From Planctomycetota bacterium (GTDB lineage: Bacteria; Planctomycetota; Planctomycetia; Gemmatales; HRBIN36): a stretch of 40,011 nt of DNA. The notes beneath the pieces were generated by a model. That model was not told the DNA's origin. It ran no database searches and saw only the letters and a program-made list of their open reading frames with translations. Location of the stretch: positions 1 to 40,011 of the forward strand of contig JACTMY010000017.1 in the NCBI GenBank assembly GCA_014584395.1, read 5' to 3'. Below are positions 7,903-18,200 of this stretch, in pieces. A program made the position numbers and the translations under genes. How positions within the stretch are numbered: the stretch's first letter is position 1; the number at the start of each line of letters is the position of its first letter.

Positions 7903-9672
7903 TCATCGGGTTTCATAGACGACGCTTCCGCCCACCACGGTGGTCACCACCTTGATTTGGTCCAAGGTCGGCGCTTCCTTGGCATCCAAAAGATCGCGAT
8001 CGAGCAGAACCAGGTCCGCATAAAACCCCATCTTGAGCATGCCCTTGCGGTCCGCTTGCCCCGCAGCCTTGGCGGAACCGATGGTGTACGCCCTGAGGGC
8101 TTCCTCAACGCTGATTTTTTGCTCGGGAAACCAGCCGTCGGGATGCTTGCCGTCCAGGGTTCGCCGGCGGACCGCCGCATCGATGCCCAGGATGGGGCTG
8201 AGCGGCGCGACGGGCCAATCCGAGCCAAACGCCAGCACCACCCCCGCATCGAGCAACGCCCGGCAGGCATAGGAGCTTTGACAGCGTTCCTTGCCGATGC
8301 GACCCTCGGCCCAGCGGCCATCATCGATGATGTGATAGGGCTGCATCGACGCGAAGACGCCGAATTCCTTGAACCGAACGTAATCCTCGCGGCGCAGGAT
8401 TTGCGCATGCTCGATGCGAAAACGCCGATGGCGATGCTCTTGGCTCTGCCCCACCTCGCCGAAGATGTCCAGCATCAAGGCGTTGGCTTCATCGCCAATG
8501 GCGTGCACGCAGACGGCCAGCCCCGCTCGGTCCGCCTCTTGCACCCACGTTTTCATGGTGCCCGGCGGCGTCACGAACACACCTACCTGATTCGGTTCGT
8601 GGAGATAGGGCATAAACATCTTCGCCGTGCTCGCGCCGAGGGAGCCGTCCGCATAACCCTTCAACCCGCCGACGCGCAGGTAGTCATTGCCAAAATCGGC
8701 CATGACGCCGCGGTCGGCCCATTCTTTCCATAAGCCGAGCGGCCAATAGAGATTGATGCGGCAGGTAAGTTGTTGTTGTTCGTACAGCCGTTGATACATC
8801 CGGAGCAAGAGCGCTTGATCGCGCGCCGAGCCGCCCGCCATGTCCTCCACGGACGTCACGCCCAGTTCCCGAGCCATTTGCATGGCCGCCCGCAAGGCCT
8901 CCCAGGCCTCCTGCTGATCGCTGTCCGAACGAGTGATGACGCGCTGCACCAACCCCATGGCTGTGTCACGGAGAACGCCGCTTGGCTCCGTGCCGCCAGG
9001 CAAGCGAACGATTTCCCCGCCCGAGGGGTCCGGCGTCTTGGCGTCAATTCCGGCCAACTTGAGCGCGGCGGTGTTGGCCAGCGCCATGTGGCCGTCGTAG
9101 CGGCGCAGGAAGACCGGCCGCTCCTTGACGTATTTGTCCACCAGGGCCGCGGTGGGCAGCACGCCGGCGAAGGTGCGATCATGGTCCCAATCGCCGCCAA
9201 GCAGCCAGCGGTCCTTGGGAAGCTGTTGATCGAAAAGCTGCAACCGGCGGCCAAATTCCGCCTCATCCGGCGCATCCTTGAGCTGCACCCGGGCCAGACC
9301 GATCCCGCCGCCCAGGAAATGAACATGGCTGTCATGGAAGCCCGGCACCACCCGGCGGCCTTGAGCATCGATCACCCGCTTGGCCCGGAAGCGCTGTTTG
9401 GCATCAGCTGAGCCGCCGACAAAGAGAATCCGCCCCTGCCAGGCGGCGAGGGCTTCCGCTTCGGGCTGCCCGTCGTCGCCCGTCCAGATTTTGGCGGAAT
9501 GGATCAGCAGATCGACGTCGATCAGCGCCGGCGCATTTTGCGCCAGCGCGGCGGGAACGAACAGCCCCGACCATTTGAGCCCGATCCAAAGGACCGCCAC
9601 GGCGATCAGACTCAGCAGCCACGCCGCGCGCGCCTGCCAAGGACGACGGGGTCCATGTGCTCTCATCGACAT
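7903..9672 (-). CDS. YtcJ-like amidohydrolase, membrane-anchored or exported
   Basis: 589 residues from the ATG at 9672, which has AAGGAG 8 nt upstream. An N-terminal hydrophobic stretch (LLSLIAVAVLWIGLKW) after several arginines is a signal peptide or anchor. The amidohydrolase fold shows HDSHVHFLGGG (metal-binding HxH), KGYADGSLGAS, CVHAIGDEAN, FRIEHAQIL and FGSDWPVAPLSP, the order found in the YtcJ/exoenzyme-regulatory AepA-like family. It should hydrolyse an amide or related C-N bond in a metal-dependent way; the substrate is unknown. It begins 46 nt after the GNAT gene and is followed 44 nt later by the phosphatase/cytochrome gene. Confidence 0.88.
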   Translation of the reverse strand: MSMRAHGPRRPWQARAAWLLSLIAVAVLWIGLKWSGLFVPAALAQNAPALIDVDLLIHSAKIWTGDDGQPEAEALAAWQGRILFVGGSADAKQRFRAKRVIDAQGRRVVPGFHDSHVHFLGGGIGLARVQLKDAPDEAEFGRRLQLFDQQLPKDRWLLGGDWDHDRTFAGVLPTAALVDKYVKERPVFLRRYDGHMALANTAALKLAGIDAKTPDPSGGEIVRLPGGTEPSGVLRDTAMGLVQRVITRSDSDQQEAWEALRAAMQMARELGVTSVEDMAGGSARDQALLLRMYQRLYEQQQLTCRINLYWPLGLWKEWADRGVMADFGNDYLRVGGLKGYADGSLGASTAKMFMPYLHEPNQVGVFVTPPGTMKTWVQEADRAGLAVCVHAIGDEANALMLDIFGEVGQSQEHRHRRFRIEHAQILRREDYVRFKEFGVFASMQPYHIIDDGRWAEGRIGKERCQSSYACRALLDAGVVLAFGSDWPVAPLSPILGIDAAVRRRTLDGKHPDGWFPEQKISVEEALRAYTIGSAKAAGQADRKGMLKMGFYADLVLLDRDLLDAKEAPTLDQIKVVTTVVGGSVVYETR

Positions 9673-9718
9673 GGCAAGCTCCTTGCAGGAGACGTTTCCA
9701 GCGGGTGCATCTGCAATG

Positions 9719-10711
9719 TTATCCATTTCGATCCATGCGATAGACTCGACCTTCATCCACTTGACGAAAGCCGATGGCGTTGAGCAATTCGATTCCCGGT
9801 TGATTGTTCGCCGGGACTTGGATTTCCACAAGGGAATAGAACTGCTCTTGAATGTAGCGCAAGACCTGGAACATCAAGTATTTCCCCAACCCCAAGCGGC
9901 GCGCCGAGGGGCGCACTTCAATGTCGATAACGCCCGCGGCCGGCTGATGCCACCGCCAGGCGAACGGGTCCATGTCCCACATCCGGGCCTGGGCCAACGG
10001 CTGACCCGTGGCCACTTCCTGCAATTGAAAATGGAGCATTTCGAGCGGCGCATAAATGCACTCATCGAACCAGCGTTGGCTGATCGGTCTGGGCATGACC
10101 CGCACTTCATATTTGCGCTTGAGCTTGATGAACCGGGCATCGAGGATGATGACCGGTCCATCCATCTGCCGTTGAAAGACCTTGATGGTCTCCTGGAGGC
10201 GGTAGCCATTCGATTGAAAAAAGAAATCGGCGCCGACGTCGGAGAGCAAGAGGCCCGGCAATTCACTGCCGCCGTAAAGCCCCCAGTAAAAGGGATTGAG
10301 CGGCCGCAAGCCTCCCGCCTGGATCGCGAGGGCTCCTTTTTCCTTCAGGTACGCTTCGCAGCGATGCAGCAATTCCCGGCCGATGCCCAACCGCTGGTAT
10401 TTCGGATGGACGACGATCAGGCTGATCACCCCTCGGCGATAATCGAGCTTCTTGCCCGTTTCATCAGCGCCAAAACCCGCGTGGGCATAACCGACGACCT
10501 GGCCGTTCTCCTCGGCCAGATGCAGCCCCTGGCGGTCGAAATAGGGTTTGGAGAAGACGTGCACTTCCAGCGCTTGCGTGCTCTGTAGAAAGGCGGCGCT
10601 GCGGCTCGTAAGTCCGGCGTTCCAGAGTCGTAAAATCTGGGGCGGATCGGGATTGCGAAACGTACGAAACACCAGTGCCAAATCGACCTCTCCGAGCGAG
10701 TGCCGCAGCAT
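9719..10711 (-). CDS. Two-domain GNAT N-acetyltransferase
   Basis: 330 residues from the ATG at 10711, where family-like sequence begins (MLRHSLGEVDLALVFR). Two GNAT domains are visible. The first has GVISLIVVHPKYQRLGIGREL with the Q/RxxGxG acetyl-CoA loop. The second has DIEVRPSARRLGLGKYLM followed by NQPGIELLNAIGFRQV. A tandem GNAT layout is shared with mycothiol synthase, but no other evidence supports that function here. The substrate is unknown. The gene is divergent from carA; a promoter-like pair lies just upstream but would leave a leader of only about 9 nt. Confidence 0.8.
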   Translation of the reverse strand: MLRHSLGEVDLALVFRTFRNPDPPQILRLWNAGLTSRSAAFLQSTQALEVHVFSKPYFDRQGLHLAEENGQVVGYAHAGFGADETGKKLDYRRGVISLIVVHPKYQRLGIGRELLHRCEAYLKEKGALAIQAGGLRPLNPFYWGLYGGSELPGLLLSDVGADFFFQSNGYRLQETIKVFQRQMDGPVIILDARFIKLKRKYEVRVMPRPISQRWFDECIYAPLEMLHFQLQEVATGQPLAQARMWDMDPFAWRWHQPAAGVIDIEVRPSARRLGLGKYLMFQVLRYIQEQFYSLVEIQVPANNQPGIELLNAIGFRQVDEGRVYRMDRNG

Positions 10712-10726
10712 TTTCTTTTCAGGCTG

Positions 10727-10755
10727 ATGATAAGGCAACGGACAAATCGCAACAA
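10727..10755 (-). promoter_or_regulatory. Candidate sigma70-like promoter for the GNAT gene
   Basis: On the minus strand TTGTTG (10750-10755) and TATCAT (10727-10732) are separated by 17 bp. The predicted transcription start is about 9 nt before the ATG, which is short, so the assignment is tentative. Confidence 0.3.
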
Positions 10756-10901
10756 GGGTCTTTCGCTCGAACCTTCCCGCGAGTAGTCCCCCGGACGGCG
10801 CCGCTCTCCCCATCCTCTCGGCCAGACCATACATTGAAGGGGATGGCCCGCGCGCTGCTCGCGCGGCGCGGCGGTTCGCATTCACCAGGTTGATGACTTC
10901 C

Positions 10902-12026
10902 ATGAAACAGGCTCGCTTGGCGCTCGAAGATGGCACAATCTACCATGGACGCGCTTTTGGCGCCTCTGGAACCCGCTTCGGCGAAGTGGTCTTCAATACG
11001 AGCATGATCGGCTATCAAGAAGTGCTCACGGATCCTTCTTACCGCGGCCAGATCGTTTGCATGACCTATCCGGAAATGGGCAACTACGGAATCAACCAAG
11101 CCGACGCCGAGTCCGAGCGGGTGCAGGTGGATGGCTTCATCGTCCGCGACATCTCCCCCATCGCCAGCAATTTTCGCAGCGAACAGAGCCTCGATGACTA
11201 TCTGGCAGAGCACAACGTCCTGGGTCTATGCGGCATCGACACCCGCGCCTTGGTGCGCCGGCTCCGCGTCCGCGGCACCATGACCGGCATTCTTTCGACC
11301 GATGACCACGCGGATGACGAACTGATCCGCCAAGCCCGCACGGCGCCAAGCATGCTGGGACGCGATCTCGTCAAAGAAGTCGTGCCGCCGCGCAGCTTCA
11401 CCTGGCAGGGCGGCTTCGACGACCCCTTCACCCGCCATGTGCTTCCGCCCCGGCCGCCCGCCCACAAGGTCGTCGCCCTCGATTTTGGCATGAAGTGGAA
11501 CATCCTCCGCTGCCTCACCCAGGTCGGCGGCATGGTCACCGTCCTGCCCGGCACCGCCAAAGCCGAGGAAGTCCTGGCCCTCAAACCCGACGGCATCTTT
11601 CTCTCCAACGGCCCCGGCGACCCCGGCGTCCTGGGCTACATTGTCGATGAATTGAGGAAACTCATCGGCCAAACGCCCATCTTCGGCATCTGCCTGGGTC
11701 ATCAACTCCTGGGGCAAGCCCTCGGCGGCAAAACCTTCAAGCTCAAGTTCGGCCATCGGGGCGCCAACCAACCTGTGCGGAACGAACTGACGGGCAAGGT
11801 CGAGATCACCGTGCAGAATCACGGCTTTGCCGTCGATCCGAAGTCGCTGCCCGGCGACGTCGAACTAACCCACATCAACCTCAATGACCACACCCTGGAA
11901 GGCTTGCGGCACAAGAAGCTGCCCCTTTTCAGCGTGCAATACCATCCGGAAGCCTCTGCCGGCCCCCACGACAGCACGTATCTCTTCGAGCAATTCGCCG
12001 ACCTGATGCAAGCCCACAAGCGCTAA
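10902..12026 (+). CDS. carA: Carbamoyl-phosphate synthase small (glutaminase) subunit
   Basis: 374 residues from the ATG at 10902; an ATG at 10893 is also in frame. The N-terminal CarA domain has ALEDGTIYHGRAFGA, GEVVFNTSMIGYQEVLTDPSY and the GNYGIN segment. The C-terminal class I glutamine amidotransferase has FGICLGHQLLG with nucleophile C264, and YHPEASAGPHDS with H348 and E350. It supplies ammonia to CarB for carbamoyl phosphate in arginine and pyrimidine synthesis. The length is normal and no residue is missing. carB is not adjacent. A hairpin lies about 55 bp after the stop. Confidence 0.97.
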   Translation: MKQARLALEDGTIYHGRAFGASGTRFGEVVFNTSMIGYQEVLTDPSYRGQIVCMTYPEMGNYGINQADAESERVQVDGFIVRDISPIASNFRSEQSLDDYLAEHNVLGLCGIDTRALVRRLRVRGTMTGILSTDDHADDELIRQARTAPSMLGRDLVKEVVPPRSFTWQGGFDDPFTRHVLPPRPPAHKVVALDFGMKWNILRCLTQVGGMVTVLPGTAKAEEVLALKPDGIFLSNGPGDPGVLGYIVDELRKLIGQTPIFGICLGHQLLGQALGGKTFKLKFGHRGANQPVRNELTGKVEITVQNHGFAVDPKSLPGDVELTHINLNDHTLEGLRHKKLPLFSVQYHPEASAGPHDSTYLFEQFADLMQAHKR

Positions 12027-12081
12027 TTAGGAATCGAGGCGCTAACGCAACCCCGCTCAGATAAGGAGTTTGCCGGTCGTG

Positions 12082-12104
12082 ACCGCTAGGCCGGTTGTAG
12101 CGGT
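12082..12104 (+). other. Inverted repeat downstream of carA
   Basis: ACCGCTA (12082-12088) and TAGCGGT (12098-12104) form a 7-bp stem with a 9-nt loop, followed by GAAAATT rather than a T run. It could be a weak transcription end for carA. The following 12105-12268 stretch is markedly AT-rich compared with its surroundings and probably holds the promoter of the next gene, but I could not fix a -35/-10 pair. Confidence 0.35.
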
Positions 12105-12268
12105 GAAAATTACGATCCGTGAATTGGACAGGGGATTATTTGCTTAAACTTTTTTCCAGGCAAGATTTAATGGTTAGGGAGAGATTTTGGGTTATATTTC
12201 ATCTAACTGGCTGTTGCCCACGAGCTGATCTCGCATTTTCGAAGCTTGCTACCCCTGGGAGGCGACGC

Positions 12269-15200
12269 ATGACCGCCACGTTCCGCCGGTATCTGGATCG
12301 CATTCTGGCCTCGCTCACGAGTTTTGGCTCCGCGAAAAAACGCCGTGTCCGGAAGCCGGCCAGCCTGTGGCAGCGGCGCTATCGTCCCCAGATCGATTGG
12401 CTCGAGGATCGCCTGGCGCCGGCGACGTTTCACGTAGCCCTGACCGGGGACGACGTGGCGGGGGATGGCTCCGCGGCGAATCCCTTCCGGACCTTGCAGC
12501 GCGCGGTGAACGAGACCGCCGCGGCCAACGATGGCAACGACGTGATCCGCATGGGGGCGGGGCTGTACAACCAGGCCGGCGTGGACAACGCCGTGTCGAT
12601 TCCCAACAACGCCAACATCACCAACCTGAACATTCTCGGCGGCTGGGACGCGGCCTTTGCCGCGCAGACGGGAACGAGCACTTTGCAACCGCAGACGGCG
12701 GGCACGGGCATCAGCATCGCCGGCTTGAGCAACGTGGTGCTGCAGCGGATCGGCGTGCAGCAGGCCACGGGCATTGGCATTTTCGCCAACGGCGTGAATG
12801 GGCTGAACCTCAATCTGGTGAATGTCGCGCAAAGCGGCGGAAGCGGTCTCAACAGCACGGGCGTCACCGGGACCGTGACGATCACCAACAGCACCTTCAC
12901 ATCCAACGCGAACGGCGTCACGTTCAATAGTCCCAACGCTCAGTTGGTGCTCAGCTCCAGTTCGTTAACGAACAACACGACCAACGGCCTGTTGACGTTT
13001 GCCGCTGCTGGGATCAGCATCAACGATCTGACCCTCACCGGCAATGGCGCGGGCGGCGTGATCGACAACACGACGACGGTCAATTACCTGACCACGACGG
13101 GCAGCGTGATCGACGTCGTCAGCCTGGGGACTTCTTCCTTCCAGCACACCCGGGCTGGCACGCCCCAACAGAGCATCAGCTATAGCAACGTCGCCAACCT
13201 GGCCATTTCCCTGGGCGATGGCAATGATGAGATCATTGTGAACTCGGGCACGTATCCCCTCACTTCGCTGACTTTGAACGGCCAAGGCGGCTCCGATATC
13301 ATCACCTATCTCGCCACGAACGGCAACGACGTCATCGACATCAACAACCTGCTCGTGACCCTCAACGGCTCCCCGGCCGTTTCCACGCCCACCTTCACCA
13401 CAACGTCCTTCGAAACCTTGCAAGTCAACGGCCGGGACGGGGATGACGTCTTCAACGTCCTGGCCACGAGCGTGGCGACGATTCTCAACGGCGGCACCGG
13501 CGACGACGCCATCAACCTGGGCCAGCCCTTTGTCGGCACGATGGATAATCTGCTGGGCAACGTCACCGTCAACGGCGGCACCGGTTTCAACCTGTTGCAG
13601 CTTAATGATCCCGCCAGCAGCGCGGGCCACGCCTACGTCGCCAATTCGACCAGCGTCGTCCGCGACGGCGGCTTCACCGTCAATTACAGCAGCATCGACA
13701 ACCTGACCATCAACGCCGGCGGCGGCACCGACACCTTCACCATCACCCCCAGCACCACCACGACCTTCACGATCGACGGCGGCAATCCCTTCCTGCCCGC
13801 CGCGCCGGGGGATACGCTCAGCCTCGCCCTGGGCGGCGTTACCAGCCCGGTCAACTTCATCACCGGCCCCGGGGCGGGTATTTTCAACTTCGGCAATCGC
13901 GAAGGGATCGGCTACTTCAACATCGAAACCGTGCAGACCCCCAGCCAGTCCTACGACCTGCTCCTGGACCTGAACTTCTCCATCTTTGGGAACGACAGCG
14001 ACGCCGACGTCATCGAAGCCCGCCTCTCCAGCGACGGCTCCTTGCTGCAACTCTTCCGCACCGGCGGGGGGTTCGGATACAGCGGCATCATTTATCAAGG
14101 CACGGCCAGCCACGTCAACTCGCTCACCGTGCGCGGCAGCAGCGATGACGATACCTTCATCATCCAGGAAAACAACGGCCGCATCCTCGGCGACTCGGGC
14201 GGCTTCGGCGGCACGGCGGCGGGCAGCCATCTCAACCCCTTCATGCAAGGCTTCCTGAACGGCTTGGGGCAGCCCGCCAATATCGGCGTGCATTTTGACG
14301 GCGGCGCGGGCGGCAACGACCGCGTCCAATACCGCTTCACGACGCTGCGCCACGGCCGCTACTTCGCGGACAGCCTGGCGGCGGGCCGCAGCGGCAACGT
14401 CAACGTCGGCACGAGCGGCGGCGGCACAGCCAGCAGCCTGCGGATGTCCTTCGCCAACCTGGCCCCGATCGACTGGTTCGGCGCCGGCGGCACCTTGACC
14501 GTGGACGCCACCGGCATTTCCATCGGCGGCGACGTGCTCACCGTGCAGGATGACGGCGTGGCCGGGGACGGCGTCAGCCAGGTCGTCAGCACGAATGCCG
14601 GCTTCGAAACCAATAACTTCACCGGCTTCGACGCCATCGAGGTCCTGGGCGGCACGGGCGCCCAAACGCTCATCATGGACGGGCTGGACTCCGCGGCCAC
14701 GGAAACGGCCGTCCTCCTTTTCGGCACGGATTTCGCGGGAACCGACGCGGGCAACGATCTGCTCATCGTCCGGGCCAGCGCGGCCGGCGTTACCACCACG
14801 CTCAACGGCGGGCTGGGCGACGACACCTTCCGCATCGGCAACGCCGCCAACCAGGTCGGCAGCGTCCTCGGCGCGGTCTTCGTCAACGGCGAAGGCGGCA
14901 CCGATGCCCTGGAATACCTCGATCAGGGCACGGCTGCGGGCTCCACCTATGGCGTCACCTCGACCACGATCACCCGCACGGGCGCCGGCACCGTGACCTA
15001 CGGCACGGTGGAGAGCTTGCTCCTCAACGCTGGTTCGGGCAACGACGTGATCAACGTCCTGAGCACGCTGGCCGCCACCCCCGTCACCATCAATAGCGGC
15101 GGCGGCGACGACACCTTCAACGTCGGCAGCGCCGGCACGCTGTCCGGCATTCAAGGCTTGCTGATCCTGAACGGCAACGGCGGAACCAACGACGTCGTCA

Positions 15201-18200
15201 ACTTCAACGACCAGGCCGATGCCGGGCCGAACGTCTACACGCTCACCAACAACACGCTGACACGCAGCGTCGCGGCGGGCATGTCCTTCATCAATGTTGA
15301 GCAGGTGACTCTCAACGCCAGCCTCGGCAACGATACGATCAACGTGACCAGCAGCTTCGCCACGGTGACGACCACGGTCAACGCCGGCGGCGGCGACGAC
15401 ACCATCAACGTCGGCAGCGCCGGTTCGCTCAGCTCCCTGTTCGGCCCGCTCTTCCTCAACGGCAACGGCGGGGCCAACGACGTCGTCAACGTCAACGATC
15501 AAAACGACGCCGGCCCGCAAACCTACACCATCACCAGCAACACGGTGGCCCGATCGGGCAGCGGCCTCATCACCTACGGCACGATCGAAAGCCTGATCGT
15601 CAACGCCAGCCTGGGCAACGACGTGATCAACGTCCTGAGCACGCTGGCCGACACTCCCGTCACCGTCAATGGCGGCGGCGGCGACGATACCTTCAACGTC
15701 GGCAACGCCGGCACCCTGTCCGGCATCCTGGGCACCTTGATCATGAACGGCAACGGCGGCGCCAACGACGTCGTCAACTTCAACGACCAGGCCGACGCCG
15801 GGCCGCAGGTGTACACCCTCACCAACAACACGCTGACACGCAGCGGCGCGGCGGGCATGTCCTTCGTCAGCGTCGAACAGGTCGTCCTCAACGCTAGCCT
15901 CGGGAATGACACGATCAACGTGACCAGCAGTTTCGCCACCGTGGCGACCACGGTCAACGCCGGCGGCGGCGACGACACCATCAACCTCGGCAGCGCAGGC
16001 ACGCTCGACCTCCTCCTGGGCAACCTCAACGTCGACGGCGGCGCGGGCACGAACACGCTCAACGTCAACGATCAGGCCGACGCCAACGACAACACCTATG
16101 ATCTGAACCCGACGACCTTCGTCCGCAACGGCGCGTTCACGACCACCTATGCCAACATCGCCAACCTCAACGTCAACGGCGGCACCGGCAGCGACACGTT
16201 CAACGTCACCGGCAGCGCGAGCACGACCTTCTTCATCAACGGCAACGCCCCGGCGGCGCCGACGCTCCCCGGCGACGTGCTCAACTTCAACCTCGCCGGC
16301 GTCGTCAACGGCCGACTGGACTTGAACGGCCCGAACCTCGGCTCCTTCAGCGGCACCGGCCTTTTGCCCCTCAACTACACCAACATCGAAACCATCAACG
16401 GCGTGGGCGGCGACTACGAACTGTTCGTCAACCTCGGATCGACCGTCGCCGGCAGCTTCAACGGACCGACCGGCTTCGACGGCGCGGCGGACCTGACCAT
16501 CGCCCGGCTCAACGCCGCCGGGACGCAGCTTGAGCTGCTGTTCAACGGCGTCAACGCCTTTGTCGGCGGCGTCGGCAGCATCCGGGCCTTGTCCGTGCTC
16601 GGCTCCCTGGACGCCGACTCGTTCCGCCTCCAGGAAGTCAACGGCCGCCTGATCACCCAGGGCGTCGGCGGCTTCGGCGGTTCCGCCACGGGCAGCGGCG
16701 CTCACATCAACGGCCAGGCGGCGGGCTTCCTCATCGGCCTCAGCCAGCCCACGAATATCCAGGTCCACTTCGACGGCGGCTCGAGCGGCGCCACCGACCG
16801 CATGCAGTTCGCCTTCACGACCAGCCGCAACGCTCGCTACTTCGCCGACAACGTGGCGGCGGCCCGCAGCGGCGTCATCAACGTCTCGGGCACGGCCAAT
16901 GCCCCCGCGAGCGCCTTTCGGGCCTCTTTCTCGAACCTCACGCCGCTGGACTTCTTCGGCGCGGGCGGCACGCTCACCGTCGATAACTCCGGCCTCTCCG
17001 GAGCGGGGGACGTGCTCACCGTGCAGGACGACGGCGCGGCCGGCGACGGCGTCAGCCAGGTGGTCAGCTCGAATCCCGCCTTCGAGACCACCAACTTTTC
17101 CGGCTTCGACGCCGTCGAAGTCCTGGGCGGCCTCGGCAGCCAAACTCTGATCATGGCCGGACTGGATGCCGCGGCCACCGAAACCTCGGTCACCCTCTTC
17201 GGCACCGACACCTTCGGCACCGACGCGGGCAGCGACCTGCTCATCGTCCAGGCCAGTGCGGCCGGCGTGGTCACGAACCTTTTCGGCGGCGCGGGGAACG
17301 ACATCTTCCGCATTGGCAATCCCGCCAACCAGGTCGGCAACGTCCTCGGCGCGGTCTTCGTCCATGGCGAGGACGGCACCGATGCGCTGCTCTACGAAGA
17401 CAGCGGCAACCTCGTCGGTTCGACCTACGTCCTCACCAGCACGACGATCAGCCGCACCGGCGTGGGCCTGGTGACCTACGGCACCATCGAAGGCCTGACC
17501 CTCAACGCCAGTCAAGGGGCGGACACGATCAACATCCTCAGCACCCTGGCCACCACCCCGGCCGCGGTCAATGCTCTGGGCGGCAATGACACGATCAACG
17601 TTGCGTCCGATGCTCCGGTCAACGCCGGGAATCTCGACGGCATCGCCGGCACGCTGACCCTCGACGCCGGGACGGGCGTCAACGCCCTGAACGTCAGCGA
17701 TTTCAGCAGCGCCACGGCCAACGCCAACGCCGTCATCAACGGCACGTCCCTTACCGGCTTCGCCGGGCCGACCGACGCCACGACGATCTTCTACGCCGCG
17801 ACCGGCGGTTCCTTCAGCCTCATCACGGTCTTCGGCAGCAACCTTTCCGGCGACGTCTTCACCATCCTCAGCCCCAACGGCCCGTTGAGCCTGTTGACCT
17901 TCGGCGGCGCGGACACGGTCAACATTCGCAGCAACACCTTCACCGTCAACGTCGACACCGGGGCCGACGACGACGTGGTCAACATCAGCTCGGACGCGCC
18001 CGCCAACTTGGGGAATCTCAACGCCATCGGGGCGACCGTTTCGGTCGACCTGGGCGGCGGGGCCAACGTGCTCAACGTCAGCGACTTCAATAGCTTGACG
18101 GCCAACGCCAACGTCTTCATCACCAACAACCAGATCCTCAACTTCGCCGGCGCCGCCGACAACCAGACCATCAATTATGCGGCCACCGGCGGCGCGTTCT

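Noticed and set aside
12119..12268. Upstream GTG start for the giant protein
   Set aside because: Adds 50 residues without a signal or motif, lies in an AT-rich promoter-like region, and lacks the good GGAGG site found at 12269.
12965..17515. 1,516-codon open frame antisense to the giant gene
   Set aside because: It mirrors the repetitive, GC-biased codons of the plus-strand gene, has low-complexity A/V/D/G composition and no ribosome-binding site or domain.
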